DNA of 64,000 bases from Streptomyces sp. RerS4 (GTDB taxonomy: Bacteria; Actinomycetota; Actinomycetes; Streptomycetales; Streptomycetaceae). Under the pieces are notes generated by a model, which was not told the DNA's origin, ran no database searches, and saw only the letters and a list, made by a program, of their open reading frames with translations. Below are positions 63,519-64,000 of the stretch, piece after piece. Position 1 is the stretch's first letter. Every line of letters starts with the position of its first letter. The stretch spans positions 2,937,501-3,001,500 of the forward strand of contig NZ_CP097322.1 in the NCBI RefSeq assembly GCF_023515955.1, written 5' to 3'. A program made the position numbers and the translations under genes.

Positions 63519-64000
63519 GCGAGTCCTTCCAGTACGTCGGCGAGCGCGAGGACGCCGGCCACGCAGTCGTCCTCGGCGGCGAACTCCCTCGGGGAGTGGG
63601 AGACGCCCGTGGGGTTGCGTACGAACAGCATCGCGGTCGGGACGGCCGCGGAGAGGATTCCGGCGTCGTGTCCCGCTCCGGTGCCGAGCACCGGGACGGC
63701 CCCGCCGAGGATGCGGTTCAGCTCGTCGCGCAGGGCGTGCTCGAACTCCACGACGGGGGTGAACGACTCGCGGACGACGGCGAGGTCGATGCCGTCCCGG
63801 TCGGCCTGTTCGCGGGCGGCCTTCTCGATGGCGGTGACGACCGTGTCGAGGGTGGCCTGGTCGGCGGCGCGGGAGTCGAGCCAGCCGCGCACGAGGGAGG
63901 GGATGGCGTTGACGCCGTTGGGTTCGACGGCGATCTTCCCGAAGGTGGCGACGGCCCCGGCGAGGGCGGCCTCGCGTCGGGCGGCCAGCACCGTCTGCGC
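63509..64000 (-). CDS. M20 family amidohydrolase (allantoate amidohydrolase / carbamoyl-amino-acid hydrolase type), 5' end missing
   Basis: Only the C-terminal part of about 163 residues is in the window; the gene continues beyond 64000. It shows the lid/catalytic-domain junction FGKIAVEPNGVNAIPSLVRGWLDSR, the GTGAGHDAGILSAAVPTAMLFVRNP segment with the metal His, and GVSHSPREFAAEDDCVAGVL with the last ligand. These match allantoate and N-carbamoyl-amino-acid amidohydrolases. Coupling to hutF suggests a substrate in histidine degradation, possibly N-formylglutamate, but this is inference. Confidence 0.88.
   Translation of the reverse strand, partial: AQTVLAARREAALAGAVATFGKIAVEPNGVNAIPSLVRGWLDSRAADQATLDTVVTAIEKAAREQADRDGIDLAVVRESFTPVVEFEHALRDELNRILGGAVPVLGTGAGHDAGILSAAVPTAMLFVRNPTGVSHSPREFAAEDDCVAGVLALADVLEGLACR

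Overview
The window is chromosomal DNA from a high-GC actinomycete, almost certainly a Streptomyces. The signs are extreme GC with strong third-position bias (hence many antisense shadow frames), GTG/TTG starts, a complete WhiB sporulation regulator, F420 genes (fbiA-fbiB), LAxTG/LPxTG surface proteins, several LytR-CpsA-Psr (LCP) paralogues, and GC-rich interspersed repeats of a kind common in Streptomyces. No tRNA, rRNA, CRISPR array, phage or integrase was found.

Layout. 0-9 kb: SpoIIM-like and RDD membrane proteins, S-adenosylhomocysteine hydrolase, a fructose PTS permease, a signal-peptidase-like protein lacking both catalytic residues, and a cation efflux protein. 8.8-13.4 kb: mannose-phosphate genes (manA, a frameshifted SIS-domain gene, Trm112, manB, DUF3499). 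13.6-19.2 kb: a degenerate zincin, a DUF5719 protein and a giant membrane glycosyltransferase that is frameshifted. 19.5-23.3 kb: whiB, then a cysteine dioxygenase and fbiA-fbiB behind an unannotated poly-cysteine leader peptide. 23.3-27.7 kb: AraC regulator, AlkA-like glycosylase, a repeat-filled gap, a secreted PGRP amidase and a TIGR03089 protein. 27.8-47.4 kb: a cell-envelope glycan region with five LCP transferases, two GT2 enzymes, GT39- and GT87-like enzymes, an acyltransferase-3 protein, a sugar nucleotidyltransferase and a UDP-glucose dehydrogenase. 47.4-54.4 kb: two tandem M19 dipeptidases (one apparently dead), purE, purK, GtrA and a two-component system. 54.8-60.6 kb: a POT peptide transporter and a four-gene operon for secreted/sortase-anchored proteins. 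60.8-64 kb: hutI, hutF and a partial M20 amidohydrolase for histidine catabolism.

How it fits together. manA, manB and the nucleotidyltransferase can supply activated mannose; the DPM-like GT2, GT39 and GT87 enzymes would use lipid-linked sugars; GtrA-type proteins move such lipids; LCP enzymes attach finished polymers to peptidoglycan. This pathway reading is inference from families and clustering.

The most notable observation is a 28-codon open frame (20297-20383) ending RCCCCSC. It starts at the expected transcription start of a perfect TTGACA promoter, so it would be leaderless, and it is followed by two mutually exclusive hairpins and then cysteine dioxygenase. This looks like a cysteine-sensing attenuator whose transcript may continue into F420 genes. 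Other points: paralogues that kept the fold but lost catalytic residues (S26, M19, zincin), two copies of a palindromic MITE-like element, three copies of another repeat, and four single-base shifts all lying in G/C runs, which may be sequencing errors.
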